From positions 186,001 to 250,000 of the forward strand of contig JAICWP010000006.1 in assembly GCA_025934735.1 (NCBI GenBank): a DNA stretch of 64,000 bases, written 5' to 3'. This DNA is from Terriglobales bacterium (GTDB lineage: Bacteria; Acidobacteriota; Terriglobia; Terriglobales; Acidobacteriaceae). Positions 7,714 through 15,982 of the stretch are shown here, one piece after another. Positions within the stretch are counted from its first letter, which is position 1. The number at the start of each line of letters is the position of its first letter. The notes under the pieces are model-generated. The model was not told the origin of the DNA, made no database searches, and saw only the letters and a program-made list of their open reading frames with translations. A program made the translations under genes and the position numbers.

Positions 7714-10700
7714 ATGGAGAGAATACTGGCCGGCATCGTCATCGTCCCGGGCGTAGTTGCCCTGCTGCTGTTCCTCGTCTTTACCTACCTCTACCAGCAG
7801 AGCCGGCAAGCCTACTTTCGCGCGTGGCAGATCGGGTGGGGAGCCTACTGCGCTTATTACGGGCTGGTGGCCATGGACTATTACGCGGCCCGGCCCTCCG
7901 TTGTGGTGTACTTCCTCTCCGACCTGCTGCTGGTGACGATGGCCATGGCCATCCTGATTTCCACGCGGCTGATGGAGCAGAAGTTCCGGTTGTTGCGTTC
8001 GGACTATGCTTTGGCCGCCGGACTGGTCGGCATCGCCCTGTGGGGCGTGATCTCCCGCTACAGCGAGGGCGTTTTCCGGCTGGACCTGGAGCCGCAACCC
8101 CACCTGCGGCTGGAAGTTGGCATCGCGGCGGTTCTGCTGTTTTGCGCGCTGCGTTTCTACCGTTACGCGCAGCAGCGCGATTCGCTGGGCTATCACCTGC
8201 TTTCGCTGGCATTAATCCTGTGGGCTGTGCTGCTGGCTTTCCGTCAATTCCACTACCGCTTTGAAGAACTGTTTGGCCGGTTCGGGCATTTCCTGGGCCC
8301 GGTGCCGCAAATGCTGCTCGGCATCGGCATGCTGATGGTGCTGTTCGAAAATGAGCGGCGCGCAGTGCAGGAGAATGCGCTCGCCTTCTCCACTTTGGAA
8401 GTAGACACCAGAACCCTGCTTTCACCAGAGGAATTGCGCCCGGGGATGGAGAAGATGTTGAGCCGCTTGGCGCGACTGGTGCCGGCTTCGCAAGCATGCC
8501 TGCTGGTGAACGAGCGCTGGAGCGCGGTGCTGCCCTCCGTCTCCGCCGGCTTCAGCGAGGAGTTTCTGCACCAAATGGAAGAATTGCGGGCCAGCGCATA
8601 CCTGACCGAACTGGCCTACCGCGGCGGAGGCGTAGCCACGCTGCGCAATCTGCCGCAAGGCACCGAACCCGTGGCCCCGGCGGCGGGCGGGCAACTCGCG
8701 AACTTGCAAGACACCCTGCTGAAAGAGGGTATCCGCAGCCTGACCGCGCTCAACCTGCAGACGCGGGAGAACAACTTCGGCGTGATCGTACTTCCGCATG
8801 CCGGCAAGCGGCTGTGCAGTTCCTCGCAGACGCGACTGCTGATGGGGGTGGCGCTGCAAATCGGCATGACCTTGGAAAACTATGGGGTCATGCACGAGGC
8901 GCACCGGCGCAGCAAGGAATACGAACTGTTGACCGAAATCGGTAAGGCCATCAGCTCGCGCCTGGACAAGGATGAAATCCTGCTGACGGTGCACAAAGAG
9001 CTGGGTCAACTGTTCGACACCAGCCATTTCTATATCGCTTTCCAGGAAGGGGACGAGATCCACTTCGAGCTGGAATTCACCGAGGGGCAGCAGCAAGGCA
9101 AACGCTCGCGTAAGGTGGCGAACGGGATTACCGAGTACATCATCCGCACGGGGCAGCCTCTGCTGGTGCGCTCGGAGATGGACAAAACCCGGGAGCGAAT
9201 CGGCGCCCGTTTCGTGCCCGGCCGCCCGGCCAAGTGTTTTGCCGGAGTGCCCATCCTCATCAATGGCAAGCCGGCCGGAGCCATGGCAGCGATGAACGTG
9301 GAGCGCGAGTTCGCCTACGAACAGCGCGACTTGGAACTGCTGCGCACCGTGGCCGGGCAGGTGGCAGTGGCGGTGGAGAACGCTCGCCTGTTTGCCGACC
9401 AGCAGGAGCGCGCCCGGCATCTGGCCTTCTTAAACAATATTTCCAAGACCGCGATTTCCAGCGAAGACGCCGAGCAGATGCTGGCGGAGATCGTGAGTGA
9501 AATCCAGAAGAATTTCCAGTTCGATCACATCGGCATCGGGATTCTGGATTACGCCACCAAGGACATCGAGATCAAGGCGGAGGCGGGCACCACGGCCAAG
9601 GCGCTGGGCAAGCGCATTCCGCTGGGGGTGGGGATTGTGGGCCGGGTGGCGCGTACTAACGAAATGGCGCTGGTGCATAACACCGATGAAGGGCACCTGT
9701 TGGGCATTCTGCGCGAATCGCGTTCCGTGCTCTGCCTGCCCATCACCTACGGCGATTCCATGCTGGGGGTGCTCAACGTAGAAAGCCAGCGGGAAAACGC
9801 TTTCAGCCAGCAGGACGTGCTCATCATGAACACCTTGGCCGACCTGCTGGCCACAGCCCTGCACAACGCTTTCGTATTCCAGAAGCTGCAGCAGCAATCC
9901 ATTACCGACGGGCTCACCGGCATCAAGACGCGGCGGTTTTTCTGGGAAGCGCTGACGGCGGAGTGGAGGCGCGCCTCGCGTTCCGGCCGGCCCTTCTCCG
10001 TGGTGATGATTGACCTGGACAAGTTCAAGCAGGTGAACGACACCATGGGCCATCTCGAAGGCGACCTGGTGCTGGCGCGGGTGGGCCGGCTGCTGGAGCA
10101 GAAATGCCGCCAATCGAACGTAGTAGCGCGCTACGGCGGCGACGAGTTTGTGATCCTGATGCCGGAAACCGGCGTGGAGCAGGCACAGATTCTTTCCGAG
10201 CGCCTGCGGCTGTGGATTGCCACCGATCCCATGCTCAGCGAACGCCAAATTACCGGCAGCTTCGGCGTGGCCAGCTTTCCGCTGCACGGTTCGACCGCGG
10301 AAGATTGCCTGCGGGTGGCCGATGCGGGGATGTACGTTTCCAAGCACGCGGGCGGCAACCGCGTGTCCACCGCAGAAGAATACGCCGAGGGCGAGACCTT
10401 GGCGGTGCAGCGGCAGCTGATCGCCGGTTACATCGAGGGCTTCCTGCAGCGCGAGCACACCGGGCCGGAATACGCTGAGGAACTGGTGGTCACGCTGAAG
10501 AAATTCTGCGGGCCGGAGGGTGAGTGCAACCCGGAAGTTCTGAAAGAGGCGATTGAAGTGCTGTGCCGCGCCGCCGAGACCCGGGAAGTGCACGCCGCCA
10601 GCCATGGCGAGTCAGTAGCCAGGTACGCCCGCATGGTGGGGCGCGCGCTGGGCATGGAACCCGACGAATTGGCCGACCTGGTTTACGCCGGGCGAGTGCA

Positions 10701-11112
10701 CGACGTGGGCAAGATCTTCCTGCCGGAAAAAATCCTGAACAAGCCCGGGGCGCTGACCGGCGACGAATACTACCTGGTGAAAATGCATCCCAAGGTGGGA
10801 GGAGAGATCCTAGCCACCGTTCCCGGAAGCCGGCGGCTGCGGGAGTGGGTGGAACATCATCATGAGAATTTTGACGGCAGCGGCTATCCCGGCGGGCTTC
10901 GCGGGGAGGAAATCCCGCTGGGAGCACGCATCCTCCACGTGGCGGATGCCTACGTCAACATGACCACGGAGCGCCCTTTTGCCGCCGCCCGCACTGCCGA
11001 AGCCGCCATGGCGGAACTGGAGGCCCTGAGCGGCACCCAGTTCGATGGCATGATTGTGCGCATCCTGGCCCGCCAACTGAAGGCGGAGAAAGCCACCACC
11101 CGCGGCAGCTAA
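7714..11112 (+). CDS. 7TM-GAF-GGDEF-HD-GYP cyclic-di-GMP signalling protein
   Basis: This very large membrane sensor is about 1132 residues from ATG 7714; a GTG at 7663 would add 17. Seven hydrophobic segments occupy about residues 3-222. Three GAF-like regions follow at about 240-730. A GGDEF diguanylate cyclase domain has an intact RYGGDEF near residue 808. A C-terminal HD-GYP phosphodiesterase domain has HDVGK near 996 and HHHENFDGSGYP near 1048. The sequence before GGDEF reads RQSN instead of RxxD, so the allosteric inhibition site appears lost. The protein could both make and degrade cyclic-di-GMP according to ligands bound by the membrane or GAF modules. Confidence 0.92.
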   Translation: MERILAGIVIVPGVVALLLFLVFTYLYQQSRQAYFRAWQIGWGAYCAYYGLVAMDYYAARPSVVVYFLSDLLLVTMAMAILISTRLMEQKFRLLRSDYALAAGLVGIALWGVISRYSEGVFRLDLEPQPHLRLEVGIAAVLLFCALRFYRYAQQRDSLGYHLLSLALILWAVLLAFRQFHYRFEELFGRFGHFLGPVPQMLLGIGMLMVLFENERRAVQENALAFSTLEVDTRTLLSPEELRPGMEKMLSRLARLVPASQACLLVNERWSAVLPSVSAGFSEEFLHQMEELRASAYLTELAYRGGGVATLRNLPQGTEPVAPAAGGQLANLQDTLLKEGIRSLTALNLQTRENNFGVIVLPHAGKRLCSSSQTRLLMGVALQIGMTLENYGVMHEAHRRSKEYELLTEIGKAISSRLDKDEILLTVHKELGQLFDTSHFYIAFQEGDEIHFELEFTEGQQQGKRSRKVANGITEYIIRTGQPLLVRSEMDKTRERIGARFVPGRPAKCFAGVPILINGKPAGAMAAMNVEREFAYEQRDLELLRTVAGQVAVAVENARLFADQQERARHLAFLNNISKTAISSEDAEQMLAEIVSEIQKNFQFDHIGIGILDYATKDIEIKAEAGTTAKALGKRIPLGVGIVGRVARTNEMALVHNTDEGHLLGILRESRSVLCLPITYGDSMLGVLNVESQRENAFSQQDVLIMNTLADLLATALHNAFVFQKLQQQSITDGLTGIKTRRFFWEALTAEWRRASRSGRPFSVVMIDLDKFKQVNDTMGHLEGDLVLARVGRLLEQKCRQSNVVARYGGDEFVILMPETGVEQAQILSERLRLWIATDPMLSERQITGSFGVASFPLHGSTAEDCLRVADAGMYVSKHAGGNRVSTAEEYAEGETLAVQRQLIAGYIEGFLQREHTGPEYAEELVVTLKKFCGPEGECNPEVLKEAIEVLCRAAETREVHAASHGESVARYARMVGRALGMEPDELADLVYAGRVHDVGKIFLPEKILNKPGALTGDEYYLVKMHPKVGGEILATVPGSRRLREWVEHHHENFDGSGYPGGLRGEEIPLGARILHVADAYVNMTTERPFAAARTAEAAMAELEALSGTQFDGMIVRILARQLKAEKATTRGS

Positions 11113-11346
11113 CGCTCGCCTTCCCCAGTCCGGCAACGTAAGCACCGCTGATTCGCCAATTCCGCTTATTCCAACAAACACGGCGTCGCCAAACAGGAAT
11201 TTATGCACAAGCGCAGGCGAGAAGCGCCACACTTCGCCCAGCCTGACTCCGCTGTGACTTTGGTTACGTGCTTTGCTGATGACGGATAGTCTACTGTTGC
11301 GTTCGAAGCCTAAACCCAGATAGCAACCGCTTGCCTGCTTGCCGTC
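11113..11346. other. Intergenic region without recognisable features
   Basis: This is about 230 bases between the signalling gene and the membrane glycosyltransferase gene. I see no terminator with a T run, no clear promoter and no repeat. Its base composition is more AT-rich than its left neighbour. Confidence 0.3.
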
Positions 11347-13143
11347 ATGAACACTTGTTTACGGATCCCTCCTGATCACAGACGAGCAGACCTTGAGCAT
11401 TCATCTTCAGCCATGCAGGTTAAGGGCAAGGATATTTCTGCGTTCATCATCCTCTCTGCGCTGCTGATCACGCTGGGAGTTTGGCTGGTGCTTGCCCGGG
11501 GCAAAATAGCGCAGCCGTTTGGGATGGATCCCCATGCCTGGGGTAGTGCTCATGCGGTTACCATCGCGCGTTCCTTCATCCAACGCGGATTCGGCTCGCG
11601 TGGCATTCCTATTCAGAACAACCTGCCGCCAGGAAACGATCCCGATTGGTATGTCCACTGGCCACCGCTGTACTACCTGCTGCTGGCGGCATGGTTACGC
11701 GTTTTTGGCAGAACGGAGGCTGCCGCCCGGGTATCAGCTTTGCTAATTTCGCTGGCCGAGGCCGCTGCTCTGGGATTGGTAGCCAACGCTGTCGCAGGCC
11801 GGCGAGCAGCCATTGTGGCTGCAACTGCCTTGCTGTGCTTGCCTGTTTTCTTCAGCTACTCCATGTTGGTCACCGGCCTCAACCTGGGGGTCGCCTGGAT
11901 GCTGCTGGCGCTATGGGGTTTCCTGCGGGCAAGTGAGAACCATGAAATTCAGCGGGGGTATAAGCGGGCTGGCATTATCAGTCTGGTCCTGGGAATTTTG
12001 TGCTCATGGGAACCTCTGCTGCTTTGCCCCGCGCTTTTGGCAGCCGCTATGCTGCAGCGCAACCGGGTGAGGCTGCGCTTGGCATTGGCGATGTTTTTGA
12101 CGGGACTGGGTACTGTAATCGGAGTGCTGGCCTACTACGTTTCGATGGTCCCTCGCATGCGAGCAGATTTGCTGGGGACAATCATGTATCGGGCGGGATT
12201 CGGCTACCAATCGCAATCGAATATTCCACTCCATGCTCTTGCCGACCAGGCGTGGTATCAGCATGACGTCGTTTCATGGCAGCGGATATTGCAATGTCTC
12301 AGCAGTCGAGCAACCGCCCTGGGACAAATGGGATTGTTTTGTGTGCTGGCGTGCCTGGTAGCGGTGCTCTGGCCTGACTTGCGCCGGCATAAGGCGGCAA
12401 TCGCTGTCCTCTCAATAGCCGCGGTGGTTTTTCTTCTGTGGCTGCCTAATTATCAGATGTCGGTTGCGCCGCTAGCAGAGTTTGTCGTGCTCCCCTGCCT
12501 TCTGCTGCTGCTTTGGCCTCGGCTAGCTCAAAGTAAGCGAGCCCTCGAGATGGTCGCCATATTGGCGGCGCCCTACCTGCTCTGGTGGGTCTTGATGGCT
12601 AACCATGCGATTATCCATGATTATGAATTGATGTTGTTCGCACCAGCGGCGGCGCTTTCCATCGCCATAGTGCTTACCAGTGGCGCCGCCATGATCGACG
12701 ATTATTTTATGCGTGGATGGAGGGGATTCGGCTACCTGGTCCTCCTTACAGCCTTGATCGCGTCCCTCTATTCCGCCCGCAACGTGTCACCCGATCCCTA
12801 TCTACAACGGAACGAAGCCGCTTATGGAGAAGCGATTCGGGCGGCAACGCCGGCGGATGCGATTGTACTGAGCCCGTCACCCTCGATGGTCCCGCTTTAT
12901 TACTCGGAGCGGCACATCATTCGACTGGTTGCCGATGATAGCGCAGTCGACCGTGTTCTCCCCGAGGTGCAGCGAGATTTCCCGGGCGCACCGATCTACG
13001 TGGCTGTTCCGGCGGTCCAGTTGCAGTCCTGGGGTTCGGGCACTCCCGGGTTGACAGCTCCGAAATCTGCCTTCCGGAGAACGTTAGCGCACTGCAAGCC
13101 GGCTGCAGCTCCTGCCCAAGTACAGCTGGTTCGTTGTCAATAA
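11347..13143 (+). CDS. Polytopic membrane glycosyltransferase-like protein (GT39/ArnT type)
   Basis: This protein has about 598 residues and roughly a dozen hydrophobic segments. After the first membrane segment comes a periplasmic stretch with acidic residues (FGMDPHAW, then DPDWYVHWPPLYYLLLAAW). The pattern of Asp followed by a PPL-containing aromatic motif at the start of a membrane helix resembles GT39/ArnT-like transferases that use polyprenyl-phosphate sugars. A periplasmic C-terminal domain is suggested after residue 470. Acceptor and donor are unknown. Alternative start ATG 11413 (MQVKGKD) would remove a hydrophilic leader. Codon use is less GC-rich than its neighbours. Confidence 0.65.
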   Translation: MNTCLRIPPDHRRADLEHSSSAMQVKGKDISAFIILSALLITLGVWLVLARGKIAQPFGMDPHAWGSAHAVTIARSFIQRGFGSRGIPIQNNLPPGNDPDWYVHWPPLYYLLLAAWLRVFGRTEAAARVSALLISLAEAAALGLVANAVAGRRAAIVAATALLCLPVFFSYSMLVTGLNLGVAWMLLALWGFLRASENHEIQRGYKRAGIISLVLGILCSWEPLLLCPALLAAAMLQRNRVRLRLALAMFLTGLGTVIGVLAYYVSMVPRMRADLLGTIMYRAGFGYQSQSNIPLHALADQAWYQHDVVSWQRILQCLSSRATALGQMGLFCVLACLVAVLWPDLRRHKAAIAVLSIAAVVFLLWLPNYQMSVAPLAEFVVLPCLLLLLWPRLAQSKRALEMVAILAAPYLLWWVLMANHAIIHDYELMLFAPAAALSIAIVLTSGAAMIDDYFMRGWRGFGYLVLLTALIASLYSARNVSPDPYLQRNEAAYGEAIRAATPADAIVLSPSPSMVPLYYSERHIIRLVADDSAVDRVLPEVQRDFPGAPIYVAVPAVQLQSWGSGTPGLTAPKSAFRRTLAHCKPAAAPAQVQLVRCQ

Positions 13144-13170
13144 TAGAGCGGGAAACAGTGCACCCTGCTT

Positions 13171-13198
13171 TTGCGGTTTGTGCGGCGGCCGATATATA
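13171..13198 (+). promoter_or_regulatory. Candidate sigma-70 promoter for the small basic protein gene
   Basis: The -35 box is TTGCGG (13171-13176) and the -10 box is TATATA (13193-13198), with a 16-bp spacer. This would start transcription about 45 bases upstream of ATG 13252. The proposal rests on consensus matching only. Confidence 0.45.
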
Positions 13199-13251
13199 AG
13201 AGAGTAGCGGGTCCGAGATAATTCCTACGTCCCCAGAGGAGAGCTTTTGTC

Positions 13252-13446
13252 ATGAGCACACCGAGCAGGAGAAGTGAGCTGCGGCGCCGGCGCGCCCGCC
13301 AGGAGAAGGTCACGTTGCTGCGCAAGCGCTATGGCGCCGCCAGTTCGGAGTCGGATCGAAACCGCATTCTGGAGAAAGTGAAGAAAGTGGCGCCGTCCAT
13401 CACCGCCGATCAGTTCACCAAGACCGCTTCCGCGGGCAAGAAGTAA
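13252..13446 (+). CDS. Small basic conserved protein (DUF6800-like)
   Basis: This is a 64-residue, strongly basic protein. It begins STPSRRSELRRRRARQEKV and continues with a Lys-rich helix and a short tail. The arrangement resembles the small DUF6800-type proteins of acidobacteria and planctomycetes, but I cannot verify membership. An excellent ribosome-binding site (GAGGAGAG, 13236-13243) and a promoter-like sequence upstream support expression. Its charge suggests nucleic-acid or ribosome binding; this is inference. Confidence 0.7.
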   Translation: MSTPSRRSELRRRRARQEKVTLLRKRYGAASSESDRNRILEKVKKVAPSITADQFTKTASAGKK

Positions 13447-13520
13447 CTGCCCGTGGAGAAAGCTGCTCCAGTGCAAGTCCTCCGGACCATCGCATCAACC
13501 GGGGCCGTCTGTGACGACAT

Positions 13521-13557
13521 CCCACTCAAGCCAAAACCGGGCTTGAGTGGGCCACCC
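13521..13557 (+). repeat. Hairpin repeat, CCCACTCAAGCC family, copy 1
   Basis: CCCACTCAAGCC is followed by a short spacer and then GGCTTGAGTGGG with the trailer CCACCC. Three more copies lie together at 21009-21197. Confidence 0.75.
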
Positions 13558-13589
13558 GTCCCACAACAGAACGGTACCGAACCGAGACA

Positions 13590-14414
13590 TTAGCGCTTCT
13601 TGGCTGGGGGCAGGTCTTTCGGGTTCCAGGTGACGTTAGCCTGGAACAGGGAGTCGGGCAGGTTCTGGTTATAAGAGGCGTTGCTGATGAAGCGCTGGTT
13701 GACCATGTCACCGTTGTGAAAGCGGCTGACACTCAAGGGCGTGGCCACCCCCTGAATCATCTTGTAGTTATCGTAGATTTCCACTTCCTCATTGCGATAG
13801 CGGTCGGCGTCGCGCCAGATAAACGACTTCTTGATGGGCAGGTGGGAGTCGTAATCCATATCAATGCTGACTGCCTCGTTTTGGGCGTTCATGATGGTCA
13901 CCTGTTGCGCCTGTTTTTGGGCCGCGATGACCTGGCCGTCGTAGAAAAGGGCGACTCCGGGTTCCTTGAGCCATTTGCGCAACACCCAGACGAGCGAGTA
14001 CTTGCGGCGCCGGAGGTAATCCTGCAGCGCCTTCTGCTCTTCGGGGGCGGTGCCGCGGAAGGTCACCTCGAAGCCCTGGTCACCATTGTTGATGATGATC
14101 CAGTCCCGCTTCTTGGTCAGTTCCACGCGTTCTTTGTCCGGATACTTCCAGAATAGCCAAAACTGCGCCGTGCCCGTGGGCTGGTCGTGATAAATGCTCC
14201 AGGAGCGGCCTTCCTCCCGCATGTCCTGCACATTCAGCCACGCTTGGCCCCCCAGGGCCTGAATCGCCTGATCAATCAGGGCCCGCGCTTTGCGCGCGTT
14301 CTGGTCCTGAGGGACGGACTCGGCCGGAGCCGCTGAGTTTGCGGGCTGGGAAGACGGCGCAGCCTGGGCGAAAGCGCCGAGGCTGAGGAGAAGAACGGCG
14401 ATCAGCAGTTTCAT
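13590..14414 (-). CDS. Exported LolA-like / outer-membrane lipoprotein-sorting-like protein
   Basis: This protein of about 274 residues starts MKLLIAVLLLSLGAFAQA, a clear signal peptide, at 14414. The open frame continues upstream to 14522, but that extension destroys the signal. The mature part begins with a Gln/Ala/Ser linker. It then has ALIDQAIQALGG and long alternating strands with WKYPDKERVE and SHLPIKKSF, like the half-barrel of LolA/LppX-type periplasmic proteins common in acidobacteria. It may carry lipids or be an uncharacterised periplasmic factor. Confidence 0.7.
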   Translation of the reverse strand: MKLLIAVLLLSLGAFAQAAPSSQPANSAAPAESVPQDQNARKARALIDQAIQALGGQAWLNVQDMREEGRSWSIYHDQPTGTAQFWLFWKYPDKERVELTKKRDWIIINNGDQGFEVTFRGTAPEEQKALQDYLRRRKYSLVWVLRKWLKEPGVALFYDGQVIAAQKQAQQVTIMNAQNEAVSIDMDYDSHLPIKKSFIWRDADRYRNEEVEIYDNYKMIQGVATPLSVSRFHNGDMVNQRFISNASYNQNLPDSLFQANVTWNPKDLPPAKKR

Positions 14415-14559
14415 GTAGTGTTTATGGTCCGTAGGCACTAGTCTGGCAATAATAAGCGGCAGCACTGCACGCGAGACCTTCGGGGGTGAAGCCCCCATAC
14501 AGGGAAACCCATGTTTTTTCACCTTTCGCGCAACCGAAGACTTCGGTGTCAGCCTGCTA

Positions 14560-15345
14560 TTAGCCTACCAGCACTGCGCCCCCGTTGACGTTGAAGATCT
14601 CTCCCGTAATGAAACCGGCATGTTCGGTGCAAAGGAAGAGGATGGGAGCGGCGACCTCCTCCGGACGAGCCACTCGGCGCAATGGAATAACGGAAAATAT
14701 GGCCTCTCGAGTGGCAGGGTCGCGCAGAGCGGGTCCGGACATGTCCGTCTCCACCCAGCCCGGAGCCACGCAGTTGACATAAATCCCGGAGGGCGCCAAT
14801 TCGGTGGAAAGGCCTTTGACCATGCTGATCAGGGCGCCCTTAGCCGCCGCGTAATCGCAGTGGAAGGCCTCGCCGCGCTGGCCGGCGGTGGAACTGACCA
14901 GCACGACGCTGCCAGCCGCCGGATGCCGCTTTTCCTGGGCCTTCATCTGCGCCACGGCGTGTTTGATGAGCCCGAAGACACTATCCAGGTCAATGGCCAG
15001 GGTACGACGCCATTGCTGGTCGCTCATGCGCTCCACAGGCACGGAATCAGCCACCCAGATCCCATGATTCGCCACCAGGATGTCGAGGCGGCCGAAGCGG
15101 CCCACCGTAGCGGCCACCAGTTCGGCCGCTGGTTGAACGCCATTGAGGTCGCAGGGCTGTGCCAGGCAGTTTTCCGCGCCGCATTGCCGCACCAGGTCTT
15201 CGGCTTCTGCTTTAGCTTTCTGGTAGTTGAAGGCCACCTTGGCCCCCGCAGAAACAAACATCTTGACGGTGGCGGCGCCTATGCCGCGCGAACCGCCGGT
15301 GATGAGTGCCACCCGGCCTTGGAGTGAGAGAGAGACCCCTGCCAT
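14560..15345 (-). CDS. Short-chain dehydrogenase/reductase, FabG-like
   Basis: This is a 261-residue classical SDR. The cofactor motif TGGSRGIG lies near residue 16, and NHG replaces the usual NAG at the structural motif. The catalytic Ser and YxxxK are in the SSTAGQ...YAAAK block. The C-terminus reads FITGEIFNVNGG. The product could be a 3-oxoacyl-ACP reductase or a related alcohol/ketone reductase. It is the last leftward chromosomal gene before the accessory island, whose repeat-bounded region begins about 145 bp upstream of its start codon. Confidence 0.88.
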   Translation of the reverse strand: MAGVSLSLQGRVALITGGSRGIGAATVKMFVSAGAKVAFNYQKAKAEAEDLVRQCGAENCLAQPCDLNGVQPAAELVAATVGRFGRLDILVANHGIWVADSVPVERMSDQQWRRTLAIDLDSVFGLIKHAVAQMKAQEKRHPAAGSVVLVSSTAGQRGEAFHCDYAAAKGALISMVKGLSTELAPSGIYVNCVAPGWVETDMSGPALRDPATREAIFSVIPLRRVARPEEVAAPILFLCTEHAGFITGEIFNVNGGAVLVG

Positions 15346-15490
15346 AACAACAACTTACCATTTGGAGTTGAGGATTGCAGATTGGAAGATTGGCGATTGC
15401 AGACCACAAAGGCGGTGGCATGACAGCGTTTTTGTGCTTTCGGCGCCGGTCTCAGTCGCTGATGACGCACTTGGTACCTGATCCCCAGGG

Positions 15491-15508
15491 GCCACGAAGT
15501 GTGGCTTT
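15491..15508 (+). repeat. Outer direct repeat of the island, left copy (18 bp)
   Basis: GCCACGAAGTGTGGCTTT occurs here and again exactly at 18488-18505. The first 15 bases form a hairpin (GCCAC-gaagt-GTGGC). Confidence 0.8.
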
Positions 15509-15553
15509 GCCCAGTAATCATTAACACGCGGGCAATTGTTTGGCAGGAACCAA

Positions 15554-15568
15554 GGTTTTTGGGCAGGA
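15554..15568 (+). repeat. Inner direct repeat of the island, left copy (15 bp)
   Basis: GGTTTTTGGGCAGGA occurs here and again exactly at 18436-18450. The core TTGGGCAGGA appears a third time at 18461-18470. The intervening 2.9 kb contains all the accessory genes. Confidence 0.7.
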
Positions 15569-15582
15569 GAGAGGAGAAGCAA

Positions 15583-15846
15583 ATGGAAATAGGAATCGAT
15601 CCCTCCGTAGGGAAGGTTTTGGAGTTTATGGAGAGAAACGTTGAGGCAGACAGACTGGTACGTGTGGCTGCCGCAATAGCGGCGATAGCGCCGGTCCTGT
15701 GGTCAGACGTGGTCCCCCTAGGGCGGAATCCGGCGTTGTTCCTTAGCCCTGAATCCAGCCGTGGGCAACGATCAACTGCCACACAATTGCACCCTGTGCG
15801 GGAGTGTGCTGGTGATGGTTCTGAGGGGGTAGAGGGTAGCCAGTAA
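15583..15846 (+). pseudogene. Possible truncated gene at the island's left end
   Basis: ATG 15583 follows a strong ribosome-binding site (GAGGAG, 15571-15576). It opens a frame whose first 45-50 codons look protein-like: MEIGIDPSVGKVLEFMERNVE, then an Ala/Val-rich hydrophobic helix. After about 15742 the frame runs antisense through the 3' end of the zinc-ribbon gene at 15743-15982 and becomes compositionally odd. I read this as either a small gene or the 5' remnant of a gene interrupted by the island. No family is recognised. Confidence 0.3.
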
Positions 15847-15982
15847 CAGACGTGACCTCATGGCCGCACTTAGTGCAGCGATAAATGCCGGAATACGGGG
15901 TGTTGGTTGAGGGATGGTAACCCTGGTCGTAGGCGGATTTATTGGCATGAGTTAAGAACTGAGCGTATTTGTATTCGGCCAT
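15743..15982 (-). CDS. Small zinc-ribbon protein downstream of the transposase
   Basis: This 79-residue protein has one CxxC pair (YRCTKCGHEV) followed by GYPLPPQNHHQHTPAQG and WQLIVAHGW. The LPPQNHHQH block is typical of a small, widespread family of uncharacterised zinc-ribbon-like proteins. Here the second metal pair would have to come from the histidines. Its start codon lies inside the end of the transposase gene (31-bp overlap), so the two are probably co-transcribed. It ends in TAA. Confidence 0.65.
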   Translation of the reverse strand: MAEYKYAQFLTHANKSAYDQGYHPSTNTPYSGIYRCTKCGHEVTSVTGYPLPPQNHHQHTPAQGAIVWQLIVAHGWIQG

